From Prado023 sp963714995 (GTDB taxonomy: Bacteria; Actinomycetota; Actinomycetes; S36-B12; CAIYMF01): a stretch of DNA of 64,000 bases. Shown one piece after another: positions 1 to 10,453 of the stretch; position 1 is the stretch's first letter; each line of letters starts with the position of its first letter. The notes under the pieces are model-generated. The model did no database searches and was not told the DNA's origin. It worked only from the letters and a program-made list of their open reading frames with translations. Location of the stretch: contig CAVQQP010000017.1 of NCBI GenBank assembly GCA_963714995.1, positions 62,001 to 126,000 of the forward strand, in the 5' to 3' direction. The position numbers and the translations under genes were made by a program.

Positions 1-6
1 CCTCGT

Positions 7-1479
<1,473 letters not shown>

Positions 1480-1558
1480 AGCATCCTCCTGGAGGTCACG
1501 ACAATCCTCGCACCGGGGCAGGGCCGAACGGGGCACGGGCTGGACGGAGCCTCCGCGA

Positions 1559-2554
1559 TCAGAGCGCGTCGAGGAACGACACCGTCCGTCCGACGTACCA
1601 CGGCAGCTCCGCACCATGCTCATGGAAGCCCACGTGCCCACCGGTGCGCGTGATCGCGCGACGCACCGGGGTGGTCGCCTCCAGCTGGGCCCAGTCGATC
1701 GCGCGGTAGGGGCCGGCGGGGATCATCGGGTCGTCCAGGGCATGCACCACCAGCGTGGGGACCGTGATCCACGGCAGGAACTGCGCGCTGGAGTTCACGG
1801 CGTAGTACTCGGCGGCGTCGCGCCAGCCGTTGTGCTTGGCGGTGATGAGGTCGTCGAACTCGGTGAGGGTGGCGACCTTCGTGATCGCAGCCCGTTCCGC
1901 ATCGGTCAGGGCGAGTCCGGAGTGCGCTGATTCGGACTTCAGCCGGCTGACCAGGAACTTCTCGTACAGGCCGAGCATGCGCCGGCTGAGGTGCTCGACC
2001 CCGACGCTCAGGTCAAGCGGGGCGGACACGGCTACCCCCGCGCGGACGGGCACCCCGTCCAGCGGCTCCCCGAGGAGCTTGAGGGTGACGTTCCCGCCGA
2101 GGGAGAAGCCGACGAGCGCCACGCCGTCGACGCCCGGCTCGTCGGCGAGGGCGCGCAGCACCGTGCGCAGGTCCTCCGATCGGCCGCCGTGGTAGAGCAT
2201 CCGGCAGTGCTCGGAGGAGTCGCCCACCCCGCGCAGGTCGACCCGCGCGACGACGTACCCGGCACGCAGGAGGCCCAGCGACACGGCCCGGACATACGTG
2301 GACTCGATCGAGCCGCCCAGGCCGTGGACCACGAGGACGAGCGGTCGGTCGGGCCGGGGCCCGACCCGGGGCCGGTGGATCCGCACGGCCAGCGCGTCGC
2401 CGGACCCGTCGCCCATGCCCACGACCAGCCGCTGCTCGGTCGAGACCGCGGCGAGGTCGTGGGTGCGGGGGTGGATGCGGTCGGCCACGGTCTGCAGGGT
2501 GCCGGTGAGCCACGGCGGCGCGGGGGTGAAGCGCGCGTTGACGATCCCGGTCAC
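1559..2554 (-). CDS. YheT-family alpha/beta hydrolase
   Basis: Predicted serine hydrolase of about 331 aa in the YheT/ABHD1-3 group, whose members act on lipid or carboxyl esters. Visible features are the oxyanion VLVVHGLGGS segment, the nucleophile elbow VGFSLGGN, the acid-bearing VVHALDDPMIP, and the catalytic His in TGGHVGFHEH. There is no signal peptide or membrane span. The GTG start at 2552-2554 overlaps the TGA of the upstream HAD gene (GTGA), so the two are probably translationally coupled. The substrate cannot be read from the sequence. Confidence 0.85.
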   Translation of the reverse strand: MTGIVNARFTPAPPWLTGTLQTVADRIHPRTHDLAAVSTEQRLVVGMGDGSGDALAVRIHRPRVGPRPDRPLVLVVHGLGGSIESTYVRAVSLGLLRAGYVVARVDLRGVGDSSEHCRMLYHGGRSEDLRTVLRALADEPGVDGVALVGFSLGGNVTLKLLGEPLDGVPVRAGVAVSAPLDLSVGVEHLSRRMLGLYEKFLVSRLKSESAHSGLALTDAERAAITKVATLTEFDDLITAKHNGWRDAAEYYAVNSSAQFLPWITVPTLVVHALDDPMIPAGPYRAIDWAQLEATTPVRRAITRTGGHVGFHEHGAELPWYVGRTVSFLDAL

Positions 2555-3447
2555 GCCAGGCCCAGCACGCTCGTGATCGTGCGGACGACGCCGTTGTCGG
2601 TGTTCCCCGGGGCCCGGAAGCGCGCACGGGCCGCGAGCTCCGGGTGGGCGTTGGCCATCGCGAACGAGTAGGTGGCCTCGTCCATCATCTCGAGGTCGTT
2701 GAGGAAGTCGCCGAACACCATCGTCTGGTCGCGGGTGATCCCCAGCGCCTGCTGGATGTGGCGGATCCCGCTGCCCTTGTTGGCGTGCGGGTCCATCACG
2801 TCCAGCCAGTGCTGACCGGAGACGACCACCTGGTGGGTGTCCCGGAAGTGGGCGTAGGCAGGGGCGGAGATCTCCTCCGAGGACTCGAAGTCGTAGATCG
2901 CGACCTTGAGGATGTCGTCCTCGACCGCGTCGAGGTCCTCGACGATCTCCAGTCGGTGGTAGTACTTGTCGACCTCCGCGAGGAACGGCGCGTCCGTGCG
3001 CTCGATGTACGCCGAGGCCTTGCCGCACAGGACCGCCCCGACGTCGGCTCCGCTCGCGTTCAGGCTTCGCGCCACGGCGATCAGCTCGCGGGCCACCTCG
3101 CGGTCGAGGCAGTCCGAGCTCAGCTCCCGGCCCTCGCGGACGACGTACGTGCCGTTCTCCGCGATGAAGACCACCTCGTCGGCGATCGGCTCGAAGCGCT
3201 CGAGGAGGTTGTAGTACTGCCGGCCCGACGCGGGGCAGAAGACGATCCCGCGCCCGTGCAGCACGTCGATGAGCGGCCAGAAGTCGTCGTGGATGGCGTC
3301 CTCGTCGTCGAGCAGCGTGCCGTCCATGTCGCAGGCGATCAGCCGGATGTCGGGGATGGGATCGAACTCCAGTGGCTCCACGGTGCCGGGGGTGGGATCG
3401 TCGGCGGACGGGTTGGCGGCGGTGGGGTTGGAGTCGGTTCCGGTCAC
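2551..3447 (-). CDS. HAD-superfamily (Cof-type) phosphatase
   Basis: Cytosolic HAD hydrolase of about 298 aa. Motif I is DMDGTLLDD with the nucleophile Asp about 38 residues from the start; motif II lies in FCPASGRQ; the Lys is in HANKGSGI; motif IV is VFGDFLNDLEMM. The large cap between motifs II and III matches Cof-type sugar-phosphate or flavin-phosphate phosphatases. The chosen start is the GTG at 3445-3447, preceded by GAGGA; the first 35 residues are a Pro/Asp-rich tail outside the fold. It is coupled by overlap to the YheT-like hydrolase and divergent from the kinase-like gene 68 bp away. The physiological substrate is unknown. Confidence 0.88.
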   Translation of the reverse strand: MTGTDSNPTAANPSADDPTPGTVEPLEFDPIPDIRLIACDMDGTLLDDEDAIHDDFWPLIDVLHGRGIVFCPASGRQYYNLLERFEPIADEVVFIAENGTYVVREGRELSSDCLDREVARELIAVARSLNASGADVGAVLCGKASAYIERTDAPFLAEVDKYYHRLEIVEDLDAVEDDILKVAIYDFESSEEISAPAYAHFRDTHQVVVSGQHWLDVMDPHANKGSGIRHIQQALGITRDQTMVFGDFLNDLEMMDEATYSFAMANAHPELAARARFRAPGNTDNGVVRTITSVLGLA

Positions 3448-3515
3448 TCGGTCATCCTCCCACCTCCCCGGGGCACGGCGCCGCGCCGCGGAGGCGGACT
3501 TGCGATGATGCGCCC

Positions 3516-4290
3516 ATGCCGGACGTGCACTGGAAGCACCGCGCTGGTGCCGACGCGGCACGGTTCCTGGCGACGGAGGCGGCGGGGCTGGCGTGGATCG
3601 ACGTGCCGGGTGGGCCACCGGTGCCGGGCGTCCTCGAGCTGGGCGCCTCGAGGCTCGGGATCGCACGGGTGCCGGAGGGCCGGCCGACGCGCGAGATGGC
3701 CGAGCAGTTCGGCACGGCGGCTCGCCGTGCTCCACGGAGCGGGGGCGGTGGCGTACGGCAGCCCTCCCCCGGGTGCCCCTGGCCCGGACGGCTGGATCGG
3801 CGACCTGCCCATGCCCTATGCGCACCGCGCAACCTTCGTGGAGTTCTGGGCCCTGGACCGGATCGCCGCCACCGCACGGATGGCGCGCGACCGCGGGGGT
3901 CTCACCCCGTCACAGTCGGCCGAGGTGGACGGCTTCGTCGCCGACCTCCTGGCCGGGGACGTCGACGTCGGGCCGCCCGCCCCGCCGGCGCGTGCCCACG
4001 GCGACCTCTGGAGCGGCAACGTCCTCTGGGGCGCCGACGGTCAGGCGTGGCTGATCGACCCCGCGGCACATGGCGGGCACGCCGAGTCCGACCTCGCGAT
4101 GCTCGCGTTGTTCGGAGTCCCGCACCTCGAGGCGATCATCTCGGGGTACCAGCAGGTTCATCCGTTGGCAGCCGGGTGGCAGGCGCGCGTCCCGCTGCAC
4201 CAGGCGTGGCCGTTGCTGGTCCACGCGGCCCTGTTCGGCGGCGGCTACGGCGACTCCGCGACGGCAGCTCTGCGGCACGCGCGCGGGTGA
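3516..4290 (+). CDS. Fructosamine kinase / aminoglycoside phosphotransferase-like protein (frameshifted)
   Basis: Protein-kinase-like small-molecule kinase, most like the fructosamine-3-kinase family that phosphorylates glycated lysines. The first part (MPDVHWKHRAGADAARFL onward) reads in one frame to about 3720. The catalytic half continues in another frame: LAVLHGAG, the Brenner loop HGDLWSGNVLW, the metal-binding IDPAAHGGHAESDLAM and an aromatic C-terminus. One extra base near 3720-3724 (GCGGCTC where GCGCTC is expected) explains the break. Repaired length is about 257 aa, slightly short for the family (about 285). Its start is 68 bp from the divergent HAD gene, so a shared promoter region is likely. 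It could be an error-bearing functional gene or a pseudogene; the former is more likely given similar breaks in essential genes here. Confidence 0.75.
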
Positions 4291-4338
4291 GGGCAGCGGC
4301 AGCGTCCTGCCGCATCGGAGCTGGACCGTCGGCTCCGG

Positions 4339-4788
4339 TCAGGTCCTCGGCCCGCCGGCGTGCAGCGCGATGGCCTGCCGCATCGCCTTGCGGGCGCGCT
4401 TGCGGTCGCCGGCGGCGTCATAGGCGGTGGAGAGCTCGAACCAGCGCTCCCAGGAGTCCGGGTCGGCCTCGACCTTCGTGCGCACCTCAGCGAAGTGCGC
4501 GTCGGCGGCGGCACGCTCAGGGCGGCCCGAGGGCCGGCGGGGCAGGTCGTCGACGGGCAGCTCCCCGCGGTCGGCCAGCTCATGGCCGAGCATCTCGGTC
4601 GCCCGACCGAACTGCCACTCCCGCCAGAGCACCCACAGGCCGATCAGGGGGAAGACGAGGATCGCCACCCCGAGCAGCACCGGCACGACCCCGCCGGCGC
4701 GGATGAAGTCGAGCGCCCGGGACGCGGAGAAGAAGAGGTACGCGCCGAGCAGCACGGCCATCAGGACCGCCATGCGCTTGCCGGTCAT
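4339..4788 (-). CDS. Small membrane protein with C-terminal TPR-like helices
   Basis: A 149-aa protein with two N-terminal membrane segments (MAVLMAVLLGAYLFF and VVPVLLGVAILVFPLIGLWVL), then a basic linker and an Ala-rich helical tail (WFELSTAYDAAGDRKRARKAM) resembling one tetratricopeptide repeat facing the cytosol. The ATG lies 10 bp after the dapB stop on the same strand, so it is probably the last gene of that transcript. This arrangement is common beside dapB in actinobacteria, but no function is known to me. Confidence 0.8.
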   Translation of the reverse strand: MTGKRMAVLMAVLLGAYLFFSASRALDFIRAGGVVPVLLGVAILVFPLIGLWVLWREWQFGRATEMLGHELADRGELPVDDLPRRPSGRPERAAADAHFAEVRTKVEADPDSWERWFELSTAYDAAGDRKRARKAMRQAIALHAGGPRT

Positions 4789-4798
4789 CGAGCGCCGC

Positions 4799-5552
4799 TC
4801 AGCCGTCGAGGCCGAGGAAGCCGTCGATCCCGACGGTCAGCCCGGGTGCCGAGGCCACGTTCCGGATCGCGAGCAGGACGCCGGGCATGAAGCTGGCCCG
4901 GTCGAACGAGTCGTGCCGGATCGTCAGGGTCTCCCCCGGCCCACCGAGCAGCACCTCCTGATGCGCGACCAGACCCTGGAGCCGGACCGCGTGCACGTGG
5001 ACACCGTCGACGACCGCGCCCCGGGCGCCGTCCAGGGCGGAGGTGGTCGCGTCGGGCATGTCGGGGCTGTCGGCCTCCGCGCGGGCAGCGGCGACGAGCT
5101 GGGCGGTGCGGGTTGCCGTGCCCGACGGGGCATCGGCCTTGCGCGGGTGATGCAGCTCGACGATCTCGACGGACTCGAAGTGCGGCGCGGCGGCGGCGGC
5201 GAAGCGCATCATCAGCACGGCGGCGATCCCGAAGTTCGGGGCGATGACGGCACCCGTACCGGGCGACTGCCTCCAGCCAGGCACGCACCTGCTCCAGCTT
5301 CTCGGCATCGAAGCCGGTGGTTCCCACGACCGGATGGATCCCCGCTCCGATGACGAACTCAAGGTTGCCCATCACCGATTCGGGGTGGGTGAAGTCCACG
5401 ACCACCTGGCAACCGGCCGCCACCAGCTCCTGGAGCTCGTCGCCGACGTCGAGGCTGGCCACCAGCTCGAGGTCCGGCGCGTCGTAGACCGCCCTGACCA
5501 CCTCGGACCCCATGCGCCCGCGCGCACCCAGCACACCCACTCGGATCGTCAC
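4799..5552 (-). CDS. dapB: 4-hydroxy-tetrahydrodipicolinate reductase (frameshifted)
   Basis: DapB reduces hydroxy-tetrahydrodipicolinate with NAD(P)H in the lysine/diaminopimelate pathway that feeds peptidoglycan. The N-terminal Rossmann half has VGVLGARGRMG, VVDFTHPESVMGN and GTTGFDAEKL. After a frame change near 5262 come IAPNFGIAAVLMMRFA, the catalytic ELHHPRKADAPSGTA with its His pair and Lys, and the closing helix with RHDSFDRASFMPGVL. Repaired length is about 250 aa, normal for DapB. The start is the GTG at 5550-5552. A single-base indel in an essential gene most likely reflects sequence error. It lies downstream of the M16 protease, as is usual in actinobacteria. Confidence 0.92.
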
Positions 5553-5911
5553 CCCGGCATTCTCCCACTTCGGGCACCACCACGCCGACGCTGGAGGACG
5601 GGCGCCCATCGCCTGGCCGGGTCACTGCCTGTCGGCGGTGCCGGACCACGCGGCGGGCACCGGGCCCACCGGTGGGCGGCACTGGCGGCCCGCGGCCGCG
5701 TGGGCGCACACGAAGCCGGCCTTTAGCGGCGGGTGCACCACGGCCCTTTCGGGACACGCACTCGAAACCGCCCGTCAGCCTGCCTGGAGAGGCTCGTATC
5801 GGGCGGTTTGAGGTGCGTCGCCGGCGTTCGCCGTTCGCGGCCGTCCGTATCCGGCGGTTTCGCGTGCGCGGGCATCGAACCGGGAGTCGGCCAGGCCCAA
5901 ACGGCCAGGGG
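5553..5911. repeat. Gene-free spacer with inverted/direct 10-bp GC repeats
   Basis: This 359-bp gap between dapB and the M16 protease has no convincing gene. AAACCGCCCG at 5765-5774 is the exact reverse complement of CGGGCGGTTT at 5800-5809, giving a 10-bp stem with a 25-nt loop. A third near-copy, CCGGCGGTTT, lies at 5851-5860; each + strand copy is preceded by CGTAT. The hairpin could end transcription from the M16 gene or be a dispersed intergenic repeat. Confidence 0.5.
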
Positions 5912-7270
5912 TCAGCCGAGCGAGAAGGGGCGGGACTCCTCGAACGGGCCGATCACGGTCAGCGACTTGGGCGCCGAGAGGATCGCCGCCGCCTCGTGGG
6001 CGATGTCGTCGAGCGTGACCGCGTCGATGCGGGCCAGGAGGCCGTCGATGCTCGGGAGGTCGCCGGTGGAGAGGTCGGCGCTGCCGATCCGGCTCATGCG
6101 GGAGCCGGAGTCCTCCAGGCCGAGCACGATGGAGCCCTTGGTCTGACCCTTGCCCCGTTCGAGCTCCTCGGCGCTGAGGCCGTTGCGGGCGACCTCGTCG
6201 AGGCCGGCCACGGTGAGCTCGAGGACCTGGTCGACCTTCGCCGGCAGGCACCCGGCGTACGCCCCGAAGAGTCCGACGTCGGAGTAGCCGGTGCTGAACG
6301 CGTAGACCGAGTAGGCCAGGCCGCGGCGCTCGCGGATCTCCTGGAACAGCCGCGAGGACATGCCCCCGCCCAGGGCGGTGCTCAGGATGCTGAGGATGTA
6401 GCGCCGCTTGTCGGCGCGCGCCACGCCGGGGACGCCCACCACGAGGTGGGCCTGCTCGGTCGGTCGGGAGACGACCCGCACGCCGGACGTGGTCGGGACC
6501 TCCAGCCCGCCGCGACGGGCGGGCAGCGGGCGGACGGACGGATCGCCGAGCGCCCCGGCGGACCGGAACGCCTCGGTCACGAGCCGAACGACCTCGTCGT
6601 GGTCCACCGCGCCGGCCACGGAGACGACCATCGCGTGCGGCTTGTAGCGCTCGTGGTAGAACGACGCGATGGCGTCCTGGCGGATGCCGGCGATGGTCTC
6701 GTGGGTGCCCAGGATCGAGCGGCCGAGGTCGGTGTCGCCGTACATCCCGAGCATGAACTCGTCGTGCACGAGGTCGGAGGGATCGTCGTCGCGCATGGCG
6801 ATCTCCTCGAGGATCACCCCACGCTCGGCGTCCACGTCCTCGGGACGCAGCAGCGCGGAGGTCACGATGTCGCTGATGACGTCGATGGCCAGCGGGAGGT
6901 CGCGGTCGAGCACGCGTGCGTAGAAGCAGGTGTGCTCCTTGGAGGTGAACGCGTTCATCTCCCCGCCGACCGAGTCGAGCAGGGACGAGATCTCCATGGC
7001 CTCACGCCGGCGGGTGCCCTTGAACAGCAGGTGCTCGAGGTAGTGCGCCGAGCCCATCTGGGCGTGCGACTCGTCGCGCGAGCCGACCCCCACCCAGATG
7101 CCGAACGCGGCCGAGCGGACGCCCGGCACGTGCTCGGTGATGATCCGCAGTCCCCCGGGCAGGACGGTCCGGCGGACCAGTCCCCCCTGTTCGTGGGTCA
7201 GCAGGGTGACGGTGGAGCCCGGCTCCTGGTCAGGATCGATCGACCAGGAGTCGGGCAGCACTGCCGTCAT
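5912..7270 (-). CDS. M16-family zinc metalloprotease (insulinase/PqqL-like)
   Basis: A 452-aa M16 peptidase. The inverted zinc motif HYLEHLLFKGT (HxxEH) is present, followed about 75 residues later by the third ligand Glu in ERGVILEEIAM. The C-terminal half holds the non-catalytic M16C domain with the RRGLAYSVYAF segment. No signal peptide is seen, so it is probably a cytosolic oligopeptidase. It sits 5 bp downstream of pnp, in the conserved actinobacterial order rpsO-pnp-M16-dapB, which suggests co-transcription. Confidence 0.93.
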   Translation of the reverse strand: MTAVLPDSWSIDPDQEPGSTVTLLTHEQGGLVRRTVLPGGLRIITEHVPGVRSAAFGIWVGVGSRDESHAQMGSAHYLEHLLFKGTRRREAMEISSLLDSVGGEMNAFTSKEHTCFYARVLDRDLPLAIDVISDIVTSALLRPEDVDAERGVILEEIAMRDDDPSDLVHDEFMLGMYGDTDLGRSILGTHETIAGIRQDAIASFYHERYKPHAMVVSVAGAVDHDEVVRLVTEAFRSAGALGDPSVRPLPARRGGLEVPTTSGVRVVSRPTEQAHLVVGVPGVARADKRRYILSILSTALGGGMSSRLFQEIRERRGLAYSVYAFSTGYSDVGLFGAYAGCLPAKVDQVLELTVAGLDEVARNGLSAEELERGKGQTKGSIVLGLEDSGSRMSRIGSADLSTGDLPSIDGLLARIDAVTLDDIAHEAAAILSAPKSLTVIGPFEESRPFSLG

Positions 7271-7275
7271 GTGCC

Positions 7276-9529
7276 TCAGGCCTCGCCCTCGCCAGCGGCC
7301 TGCTCGTCGTCCGAGCCCTCAGCCGGGGCGTCAGCCGAACCCGCCGCGTCCTCGATGACCGGCTGCAGCGACAGCTTGCCGCGGGAGTCGACCTCCTTGA
7401 TCTCGACCAGGAGCTTCTGGCCGACCTGGACGACCTCCTCGACGTTGTTGATGCGGCCCTTGCCGGGGGCCAGCTTCTTCAGCTCGCTGATGTGCAGCAG
7501 GCCGTCCTTGCCGGGCAGCAGCGAGATGAACGCGCCGAAGGTCGTGGTCTTGACCACGGTGCCCAGGTAGCGCTCGCCGACCTCGGGCATCTGCGGGTTG
7601 GCGATGGCGTTGATCATCGCGCGCGCAGCCTCGGCCGACTCGCCGTTGGTGGCACCGATGTAGATGGTGCCGTCGTCGGTGATGGTGATGTCGGCACCGG
7701 TCTCGTCCTGGATGGTGTTGATCATCTTGCCCTTGGGCCCGATCACCTCGCCGATCTTGTCGACCGGGATGTTGACCGTGATGATCCGCGGGGCCAGGAC
7801 GCTCATCTCGTCCGGGACGTCGATGGCCTCGGCCATGACCTCGAGGATCGCCAGGCGCGCGTCGCGGGCCTGGGTCAGGGCACCGGCCAGCACCGAGGCG
7901 GGGATGCCGTCGAGCTTGGTGTCCAGCTGCAGGGCGGTCACGAAGTCCTTGGTGCCGGCGACCTTGAAGTCCATGTCGCCGAACGCGTCCTCCGCGCCGA
8001 GGATGTCGGTGAGCGCCACGTAGCGGGTCTCACCGTCGACCTCGTCGGAGACCAGGCCCATCGCGATGCCCGCGACGGGGAACTTCAGCGGCACACCGGC
8101 GTTGAGCAGCGACAGCGTCGAGGCGCACACCGAGCCCATCGAGGTGGAGCCGTTGGAGCCCAGGGCCTCGGAGACCTGCCGGATGGCGTAGGGGAACTCC
8201 TCCTTGCTGGGCAGGACGGGCAGCAGGGCCCGCTCGGCCAGCGCGCCGTGGCCGATCTCGCGGCGCTTGGGCGAACCCACGCGGCCGGTCTCACCGGTGC
8301 TGTAGGGCGGGAAGTTGTAGTTGTGCATGTAGCGCTTGCGCGTCTCGGGCGAGAGCGTGTCGAGCTGCTGCTCCATCTTGAGCATGTTCAGCGTGGTGAC
8401 GCCCATGATCTGGGTCTCGCCGCGCTCGAACAGCGCCGAGCCGTGCGCCCGCGGGACGACCTCGACCTCGGCCGACAGCGGACGGATGTCCGTGAGGCCA
8501 CGGCCGTCGATGCGGATCTGGTCGCGCAGCACGCGCTGGCGGACCAGCTTCTTGGTCAGCGAGCGGAAGGCCGCGCTGATCTCCTTGTCACGGCCCTGCG
8601 AACTGCTCGGCGAGGCGCTCGGCGACCTGGCCCTTGACCCGGTCGATGGCGGCCTCGCGCTCCTGCTTGTCGGCGATGACCAGGGCGGCCGACAGCTCGT
8701 CGGTGCCCGCGGCCTCGACGGCCTCGTAGGCGTCGGGCTGGTAGTCCGGGAACACCGGGAACTCCACGGTCTCCTTCGCGGCCTTCGCGGCCAGCTCGGA
8801 CTGCGCGTCGCACAGGATCCGGATGAAGCCCTTGGCGGCCTCGAGGCCCTCGGCGACGACCTGCTCGGTCGGGGCCTTGGCTCCCCCGGCGACGAGCTCC
8901 ACGGTGTTGGCGGTGGCCTCGGCCTCCACCATCATGACGGCGACGTCGTCACCGGCGATGCGCCCGGCGACGACCATGTCGAACACCGCACCCTCGAGCT
9001 GGTCGTGGGTCGGGAAGGCCACCCACTGGCCGCGGATGAGGGCGACGCGGGTGGCGCCGATCGGGCCGGAGAACGGCAGGCCGGACAGCTGCGTCGACAT
9101 CGACGCGGCGTTGATCGCCACGACGTCGTAGAGGTGCGCGGGGTTCAGGCTCATCACGGTGATGACGACCTGGACCTCGTTGCGCAGGCCCTTGACGAAC
9201 GTGGGGCGCAGCGGGCGGTCGATGAGGCGGCAGGTGAGGATCGCGTCCTCGCTGGGCCGGCCCTCGCGGCGGAAGAACGAGCCGGGGATGCGCCCGGCGG
9301 CGTACATCCGCTCCTCGACGTCGATCGTCAGCGGGAAGAAGTCGAACTGCTCCTTGGGGTGCTTGCCGGCCGTCGTGGCCGACAGGAGCATGGTGTCCTC
9401 GTCGAGGTAGGCCACGGCGGAGCCGGCGGCCTGACGGGCCAGGCGGCCGGTCTCGAAGCGGATGGTGCGGGTGCCGTAGGCGCCGTTGTCGATGACAGCC
9501 TCGGACGAGTGGATCTCGGGACCCTCCAC
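7276..9529 (-). CDS. pnp: Polyribonucleotide nucleotidyltransferase (frameshifted)
   Basis: PNPase degrades RNA 3' to 5' with phosphate and, in actinobacteria, also adds 3' tails. Domain order is a first RNase PH fold (VIDNGAYGTRTIRFETGRLA and FFRREGRPSEDAIL), a helical linker, the catalytic second RNase PH fold (SKEEFPYAIRQVSEALGSNG), a KH domain (KIGEVIGPKGKMIN) and an S1 domain (GTVVKTTTFGAFISL), with an acidic tail. Repaired length is about 750 aa. The frame breaks near 8588-8592 in the linker, where one extra G in GCAGGGCCG creates a stop. The GTG start at 9527-9529 follows a strong AGGAGGG. The same-strand neighbour is rpsO, about 290 bp upstream. Confidence 0.95.
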
Positions 9530-9783
9530 GGGTGCCCTCCTTGTGTGTTGGGAGGGTCGGCGCCGGTGCGGGTCTTGGATAGAAGTCCGCGGAACCGGTG
9601 GCGGGCCGACATCGTGTCGTGCCGCTGGCTCTCGTTCCGGGGACCACCACCGCAAGACCATGCGTGGGGCCGGACCCTCAGTGTTGTGTTGTGTGGTGCT
9701 GGGAAGTGCGGAGTGCCGCGTGCCGGGCGGGCATCGGATGCCCAGCCGGGTCGGCACGGCGGCGCGAGCAGGTGGCGCACGCG

Positions 9784-9817
9784 CCAGGAGCGGCACCCGC
9801 GTGGGTACCGCTCCTGG
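9784..9817 (-). terminator. rpsO terminator hairpin
   Basis: CCAGGAGCGG at 9784-9793 pairs exactly with CCGCTCCTGG at 9808-9817, 6 bp downstream of the rpsO stop on the minus strand. It has no U-tract, as is usual in high-GC actinobacteria. In rpsO-pnp operons such a hairpin attenuates transcription or marks an mRNA processing site. Confidence 0.7.
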
Positions 9818-9822
9818 GAGTG

Positions 9823-10092
9823 CTAGCGCCGGATGCCGAGGCGCTCGATGAGCGCGCGGTACCGCTCGATGTCGGTGGCCTGCAGGTACTTGAGCAGGCG
9901 GCGACGCTTGCCGACCAGCAGCAGCAGGCCGCGCCGGCTGTGGTGGTCGTGCTTGTGGGTCTTCAGGTGCTCGGTGAGGTCCGAGATCCGCTTCGTGAGC
10001 ATTGCGATCTGGACCTCGGGGCTGCCGGTGTCGCCCTCTTTGGTTCCGTACTCGGCGATGATGGACTTCTTGATGTCCGTGTCAAGAGACAT
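9823..10092 (-). CDS. rpsO: 30S ribosomal protein S15
   Basis: An 89-aa S15 protein that binds the central domain of 16S rRNA during 30S assembly. It matches the whole family: KKSIIAEYGTKEGDTGSPEVQ, the helix with LTEHLKTHKHDHHSRRGL and the end RYRALIERLGIRR. The ATG at 10090-10092 has GAGAGGAA upstream. It is followed by a hairpin and then pnp. In most actinobacteria ribF/truB lies directly upstream; here an 11.7-kb plus-strand block separates it from ribF. Confidence 0.97.
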   Translation of the reverse strand: MSLDTDIKKSIIAEYGTKEGDTGSPEVQIAMLTKRISDLTEHLKTHKHDHHSRRGLLLLVGKRRRLLKYLQATDIERYRALIERLGIRR

Positions 10093-10328
10093 AGATGGTG
10101 AGCATTCCTCTCGGGCGCGTGGATCACCAGCGGCCTTCTGCCAGGCTGGTTCAAGTCGCGGTCCTCGGGGCGCCCGCCCCATGGCCGTCATGGCCAAGGG
10201 TACCAGAGGGGGCATGTGGGGGCGTTCGGTTCGCACGAGGCGGCGTCCGGGCCGTCGTCAGCCCGGGTGACAGCCGGGTTCAAATTCGCAACTCAAAGTA
10301 GTTCCAGGGTCACTCATTGCTCAATTCT

Positions 10329-10358
10329 TTGACACCTGAATTCGGGCAGGAGTTGTAT
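10329..10358 (+). promoter_or_regulatory. Putative promoter of surface protein 1
   Basis: TTGACA at 10329-10334 is followed after 18 bp by TTGTAT at 10353-10358. The spacer ends with GGGCAGGAG, and the same arrangement recurs at 14163-14192 before the second surface gene. It implies a leader of about 90 nt before the GTG at 10454. The rest of the 361-bp gap (10093-10453) holds only the divergent rpsO upstream region; I see no gene in it. Confidence 0.5.
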
Positions 10359-10453
10359 TGAGTGCGTAGGCGAATATGCCCGACAGGGCAGCACGTTCGC
10401 GCGCATTCTCTGCCTGGCTCGGGTGATGTCGCCCCCGAGTGCAGGAGGGCACA

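Noticed and set aside
5868..5890. GGTTCGAT-like T-arm sequence on the minus strand, a possible tRNA end or att site
   Set aside because: No acceptor, D or anticodon stems can be built around it, and no integrase is present.
10272..10290. GGTTCAAATTC resembling a tRNA T-loop
   Set aside because: No flanking 5-bp stem and no cloverleaf; it is part of the AT-richer leader region.
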